A stretch of DNA of 64,000 nucleotides, taken from Paramyrothecium sp. XJ0827 (taxonomy: Eukaryota; Ascomycota; Sordariomycetes; Hypocreales; Stachybotryaceae). Both the position numbers and the translations under genes were made by a program. The DNA lies in contig JAJFPB010000008.1 of the NCBI GenBank assembly GCA_020881915.1, positions 1,302,001 through 1,366,000 on the forward strand, written 5' to 3'. Every line of letters starts with the position of its first letter. The stretch's first letter is position 1. The notes below the pieces were generated by a model. It did not search any database. It saw nothing but the letters and a program-made list of their open reading frames with translations, and had not been told where the DNA came from. Positions 58,634 through 64,000 of this stretch are shown one piece after another.

Positions 58634-61600
58634 GAGGCACACCACCACCCACACAGTCAATTTCTGAGAGAGGCCATGCCAATGCCAACGCAATGCAAGC
58701 AGGAAATTATTCGACCCGCCTTCTCCCGATCACGAAAGCATCGAGTTCCCCACAGCCAAGGGTCGACGAGCAGGGGGGCGTTCATCCTTTTCACTTGGCT
58801 GCTCATGCCTCTTATCACCCAACCAGGGATCAAAAGAACAGAGACTGCTCAAACTTGATTCCGTGATCGTGTTGGCAATAAGACCCAGAGACTATTGGGA
58901 AATTTTCGCAAGGCACTAACATTTACAGCACAATATTGCAGTACGTTGATAGGTACCATGTTGTTGCTTTTTTTTCTTTCTTATTTCCTTTTTTCCCTCA
59001 TAGGAGGGGGTACAGAACAATCATCAATTATAGAGCTAATTGTTCATTGCCCTATTTGTTAGTTTAACATTTGCTATCGCTCTTTTTGCCCACCACTTGT
59101 CACATCCAGACTTCTATCCACCATTCTCATGGAGTCATTCAAACTACACACCTCCCCACCCATGTCCCGTTCGAGCGCTGTTGGTCATGCTCCTGTATGG
59201 GGCTTTGGCCCTGTTTTGGTCGAATCGCCGCTTGGCGATTACTGACTGGGGAGCAAGGTAGCTGGGAAGACACCTTGATAAACGCACATTACGTGCGTTT
59301 TGTGCATGCACGACGATGATATTTAGGGATGTCCTCCCTCGGGCGGGAATAAACCTCTGCGGTATATGCGACGGTGATCACTTTATCACAAACCTCGCCG
59401 GGCTGCACGCCGTCCCGACATCCCAACCTTGAGCGCTCCGGGCGAGCCCGAGTGTCGCTGCGCCTCGCAACGGTTTCCCGCGGGAAATCCTACATCGAGC
59501 TACCGGCTTATCAGTTATTGCTTCTTGGCTGATGATTTACTGGATTTGCCGCCGTGCTCATTGGCTGGGCCCGGTGCTTCCTTGTCCCCCTTGGTTTTTC
59601 GCTTGATGCACGCCGTCCACGCCATGCTCCATGCCCCGGTTCCCCCCGTGGGGCCGTTGGCGCGTCTGTGACGTGGGCCCCCTAGCTGTGAGAATCAAAC
59701 ACGATGGGTCCAAATTGGTTCTCGAGTTTGCAGAAGCTGTGTGATCCTATCTTCACATGCCTGTGTTATGAAGGCCAAGCGGAGCGGCCGGCGGCAGTGC
59801 TGGTTTGCATGGGTACATGTGAGCCCGTGGGGAAGCAGTCACTCGGCTTGTCCAGCTCGTGAGGGCAGCCCGTCACGATGCAGAGTCGACAGAGGCAAGG
59901 ACTCGCATTATCCCTCTCCACTTAGTCCCAACACCTGAGCCCTAAAGTCGAGAGAAACGGTGACAATCACGACACGGTAGGCATTTCCGCACTGCCCGCC
60001 CCTCCCAAGGTAGGCCAGGCCAGACGCTACTCGCCAAGAGGTATGGGGATTGGGGCAGGCGGTTTTAGTGTCTGGGGTCTCTCGCTGGTGTCGAGGTTTT
60101 GGGAGGGAGCAAAAAAAACCCACACTCGCTCGTGACTTTTCTTCTAATGAACGGACACGCCCCTCTCGTTGGACGAAACGCCTGACTCGACAAAGGGACA
60201 GGGAGCTGGTCGCTGATTGGCCGCTCCACACCCGAACGGGAAATACGACCTCTTTTTGACTAACGGGAAACCTCCCCTCCACACCCCCCTCTTCCCGATC
60301 GTTCCCACGATTTGTAGCCTCCGTCGTTGCTGGGTTAAATCTTCCAGTAGGGTCTGCGACGGACGTGACGGTTCGAGACGAAAAAGGCGTCGTCGCAAGC
60401 CATGTTTTGTGCTTGGTTCTAGTCTCTGCCATTGCGCCTCCCCCACGATTTGTGCTCCCCAACGGCAAGGCCATTGGCTGCGCTGGTTCAGCGTGGGCTT
60501 GGCGTGGGACTGTACTATAGTATACTGGGAACGCAAAGCCATCGGGGGCCAGATCTGCATCCAGCTGCCGACGCCGTTCCCTCGTGGCCTCCCATCAGCG
60601 CAGCGCCGAAGCCGGGGTTCTGACGCGATGAACTTGGCCGGCGTACCTCGAGGATCCCGTTACCGGTACTTCCAAGAGGTTGTGTGACGCATCTTCAGCT
60701 TGGGGGGGGGAAAGGTTTGCGGAGATAGTTCGGGGGGTGGCCATGAATCGAATGGGACGGGACACCACGACAGTGGCTTCGTCCTGGCGGCGATGTGTTC
60801 AGCGATTAAGTTGTTGCGCGTGCGGGAGTTGGCGTCAGCATTGAGTGTATGATGCCCAGGCGACCACATTTCAGGGAGTCTTGTGACTTGGCAAATTTCC
60901 CAATCCGGGGTGAGGATAATAGCTTACTCCCTGCGTACGCTTATGAGGTGGATGAACGGAGCAGTCACCAGTCCATACCTCTGCAGCTATTGACCTCGTT
61001 CGAGGTCACTTGACAGTGCTAGCAACAAAACGTGAAATTGGGCGCAGGTTCCTCCCAACTTACAGCAGGTGGTAAGACAGTTTCTTGTTGTGGTGAATCG
61101 TGTGTATGCTCTATTCTAAGCTACCCTGTAACTACCTCCAACACAGTACTATTAGCACTCGTGAACCTGTGGGCCTACAGCCATTACATCCGCTTTTAGT
61201 TACCTTACGGTGTGATGCCCGTCTCATACACACACCTAGTAAGCCTAGGTCAGACCAAAGCAAGTCATCATCAAGAGCCACAGCCTCCGTCCCAGACCCG
61301 GATGGACCCAAGCGGCGACGAATCTGGGGTTGTGAGGCCAGGACATGTTCTAGAGCACATTGAATCGAACAGAGCGGCAGGGGGGCGGCTAGTTTTGAAT
61401 TGGAATGGAGGCGAAGCACCTTCTTGGCTTCTCGAGTGTAGCTCGACCCGTGGCGTTTTTGTGCGTGTGGTGTGGATTGAATTCTAATGTACGCTTGGGT
61501 CAGGAACGTTGCCTGTCCAGGGAAAAGCGAATGACTAACGAGCAGGACTCCCTTGGTCCTAGGAGAGCCCACCTGCATCGGTGATGCGCTCACACCCTCC

Positions 61601-62308
61601 CCTCGGGCGAAGGCCTTTACCGGGCAGCACCCCGGACTACCTCCCCCCTCACCCAAGGCCAGGCCCCGGTATCCACCTCACGAAACGGCCCCGGCGTCAT
61701 GGAGGGAATGGGGACCTGGCTTGCGTGAAGTGGGCGTGCGAGCGAGAGGGACTGACCGAGCAAGAGAAGGAGGTCAGAATTATAATAACTAACCCGCCCC
61801 GCCCACACCTTCATCCCCGGATTTTCGTCCCCCCTTGGCTCCTGCGGCTGTCTTTCCCCTCCCTCGTGGAATTCGTGGACGTTTCTTTTCCTTATTCCAT
61901 CATTCCAGTCGTTGTGTGCATTGCATCTACTTGCCGTCCGGAGACAAGAGGTGGTCATCTCACGATACCTATTCAACAGCTGAACTAAACTGAGCCGGAC
62001 CAACCCAAGAGAGCTTCGGCAGCTTCTTCACTACCCAATACCGACAGAAAAATCTCCACTCTTCCGCTTGTCCGGTGCTCTCAAATGCTGTCTTTGCTAC
62101 AACCCGACCTCTCTTTCTCGCCATCCCATCTCGCCACCATAAAGCCTCAGTCCTCGTCATCGATACAGATTGTGCGCAAGACTCATACATACCATTGAGG
62201 ACCGCCCGTTTCCATCATTTACTTCAAAACCACCTCTACGAAGTTACGACCAACAAAAGCTTTACTATATACGTTACGCCAGCTTCAGATAGCTGTTTTC
62301 CCGTCATT

Positions 62309-64000
62309 ATGTCTGAGAACCAGCTCGCAAGCTCCGCGTCCGACGCCTCGGCCGGGGCCCCGTCTCCGGAACCGACGTCGTCGACGATGCCCAGGCCCGA
62401 CGGTATCAAGAAGCGCGCCAGCTCCGGTGAGGAATCAACGGCCGCCCAGAAGATCACCAAGCGCCGCGCCGCCCGCGCGTGCGTGTCATGTCGAGCCCGC
62501 AAAGTGCGCTGCGATGTGGTGGAGGGTGCACCTTGCGGGAATTGTCGCTGGGATAATGTCGAGGTATGCCCCGAAGCCTAGCCGTGACTGCTGCGTTTCC
62601 CGCAGTGAGCACCGTGGCCGAATGGTTTCTGACATTATTGCTTCTAGTGCGTTGTGCAAGAAAGCCGACGACGCAAGTAAGTGTTTCTCCCTTTCTTTTC
62701 CCTGACTTTTTTCTTTCCGGGTTGTTGTTTTCCCTCTGCTTTCTGGACGCTAGCACTTCGTGGCTGGCCTGCAGAGAGACTCGGCGGTTGCCCGCATAAA
62801 TGTCTCAAAGAGGAAATCTTCTCGGGTCAGGATTCCTCCCCAAAGAAGCAAAAGATGCGTTTGGGCGGATGATCTGCAGCACATTTTCCCTGCATCCCAC
62901 TGAAAAAAGCAATTTAATTACTCGGACAGCGTCAATTGACCCGAGATCCTAGGAAAAACGTCATGGCAGCAACCACCCACGCGGCGGGGCAGGGTTCCTC
63001 AGCCGAGGCACAACAGCTCAGGGCCCGGACCGCCTCGACGTCGACCGCGGCAACCAGCAAACCCGTCAACATCAGCAGCGCAGACTTGCGACGACCCAGC
63101 CACAGCTCGGTCATGTCGACGAGCAGCGGTGTCGAGGCCGGCGCTGGTCTGATGGCGGGTGCAAAGGTGGACGCTCAGGGGCAGTACCCACCCATGCCTT
63201 GTACGTTGCTCTCAGTTCTATGTTTACATGTGATTCTTTCCGTCATCACTTTTCTTCCATTTTTTCCTCTGCTTTCTTTCTTCACACCTTCACACACCCT
63301 GGCACCAAAAATCCCAGCATCTAGATCTGCGTTTCCTGGGATTAGTTTGCCTTGGTTTCTCTGAATTTTTGGAGAATCAGGTGGGATTCTGCCCCCCATT
63401 CTCCGCACATTTTGATCATCCCCCCTGACTCTGCTGCGCACGCCCCACACACTCCAGGTTTTCCCCCTTTGGTCCCGCACACACCCCGCCTTAACACCAA
63501 TCAAACAACTCCACAGCACATGTCACGGACGTCAATTCCATCATCACCCATGCGCTTTCACATGCCAGAAGCCCAGTCCCCTTCGGACTTCCCGCCTGCT
63601 TGTCCCACATGCTAACCACGCGACCGACTCCTTCTAGACCAGGCTGCTGGCTATCGTAATGAGACGTCGCAGCAGGCCGCCGCCAACATTCAGATCGCCA
63701 AGGCCCGGGCGCCCTCCTCGTGGACCGGCCTGCTCAGCCAGGTTGGCATGCTCGAGGAGAGCCTCGCCGTGAACAACCGAACGGCGCAGTTTGTCAACTC
63801 GCTTGATGAGGCGCCTGATGCCCGCAACAGCCTACCTCCGTTCGTGCGACCGCTACCCCCCAAGATCGCATCCGAAGATGTCGCCTACTTGCAAGCCAAG
63901 GGCGCGCTTACACTGCCCGACACCCAGCTGCAGAATGCCCTGCTCCAGGCCTACGTCGAGTATGTGCATCCCTACATGCCGCTCATGGATCTGCACGAGT
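62309..64000 (+). CDS. farA: FarA/CTF1-type Zn2Cys6 regulator of cutinase and fatty-acid use (3' end outside window)
   Basis: Exons 62309-62563, 62648-62676 (29 nt), 62953-63200 and 63638-64000 onwards. The introns are 84, 276 and 437 nt and all junctions keep frame. The zinc cluster has cysteines at residues 58, 61, 68, 76, 79 and 86 (ARACVSCRARKVRCD, APCGNCRWDNVEC); the sixth Cys is the first codon of the micro-exon. It is followed by the basic QESRRRKKN. The CTF1-like downstream block includes RPSHSSVMST and, in exon 4, SSWTGLLSQVGMLEESL and YVHPYMPLMDLHE, the start of the fungal-specific regulatory domain. FarA in Aspergillus and CTF1-alpha in Fusarium activate fatty-acid catabolism and cutinase genes. 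The name is by strong similarity of the zinc cluster. Confidence 0.9.

Larger units (their letters stand above)
56636..62308. other. Gene-poor region (5.7 kb) upstream of the FarA/CTF1-type gene
   Basis: No supported gene. It contains a (TG)n microsatellite at 58352-58369, an interrupted (CA)n microsatellite at 58594-58633, a T run near 56875-56889, and many poly-pyrimidine patches. The 3' part must include the promoter and a long 5' UTR of the regulator gene. Confidence 0.5.

Overview
The window reads as nuclear DNA of a filamentous ascomycete (Pezizomycotina, most likely Sordariomycetes and plausibly Hypocreales; genus not resolvable by eye). The reasons are short GT..AG introns (mostly 47-75 nt), Zn2Cys6 regulators including a FarA/CTF1-type factor, a Dsc1/Tul1-type E3 ligase, a Pga2-like protein, and mostly single-copy genes on both strands separated by gene-poor spacers. 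Eighteen protein-coding genes are supported, two of them cut by the window edges. There is also one decayed DNA transposon. I saw no rRNA, tRNA or CRISPR array.

Layout. 1-4.6 kb: 3' end of the dynamin-like GTPase vps1 (+), an alpha-methylacyl-CoA racemase (-), and NADP-dependent glutamate dehydrogenase (-, six exons). 6.3-9.7 kb: catalytic subunit of DNA polymerase delta (-). 10.7-12.4 kb: a rhomboid intramembrane protease (-). 14.2-14.7 kb: a small conserved fungal membrane protein (-). 14.7-18.9 kb: a spacer of about 4 kb. 18.9-21.2 kb: a Zn2Cys6 regulator (+), convergent with a Dsc1/Tul1-like RING E3 (-, 21.5-24.0 kb). 24.6-25.0 kb: a heat-shock-factor-binding-protein-1-like small protein (+). 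25.1-29.4 kb: an ERp38-type protein disulfide isomerase (-), ribosomal protein uS14/S29 (+) and mitochondrial EF-Tu (-). 30.5-31.0 kb: Pga2-like ER protein (+). 32.6-35.3 kb: an 870-residue protein of unknown function (+). 36.0-37.3 kb: ribosomal protein uL4 (+). 37.5-41.5 kb: an Aro8-like aminotransferase (-) and a flavin-containing monooxygenase (-). 42.0-46.6 kb: a 1521-residue acidic protein with a POT1/CDC13-like C-terminal domain (+). 46.7-49.1 kb: a piggyBac-like element with 38-bp terminal inverted repeats and a frameshifted transposase. 54.1-56.6 kb: NAD-type malic enzyme (+). 62.3 kb to the end: the 5' part of a FarA/CTF1-type cutinase and fatty-acid regulator (+). Large spacers lie at 49.1-54.1 and 56.6-62.3 kb.

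Functionally most genes are housekeeping: translation (uS14, uL4, mtEF-Tu), replication and telomere (Pol delta, POT1/CDC13-like), ER quality control and trafficking (PDI, Dsc1, Pga2, rhomboid, Vps1), and nitrogen, carbon and lipid metabolism (GDH, malic enzyme, AMACR, aminotransferase, FarA/CTF1). There is no sign of a secondary-metabolite cluster or a defence island. The most notable items are the large POT1/CDC13-like protein with a SUMO-interaction-like motif, the piggyBac relic 89 bp past that gene's stop codon, very short coding exons in the uS14 and mtEF-Tu genes, and TCACGTG motifs upstream of three translation genes.
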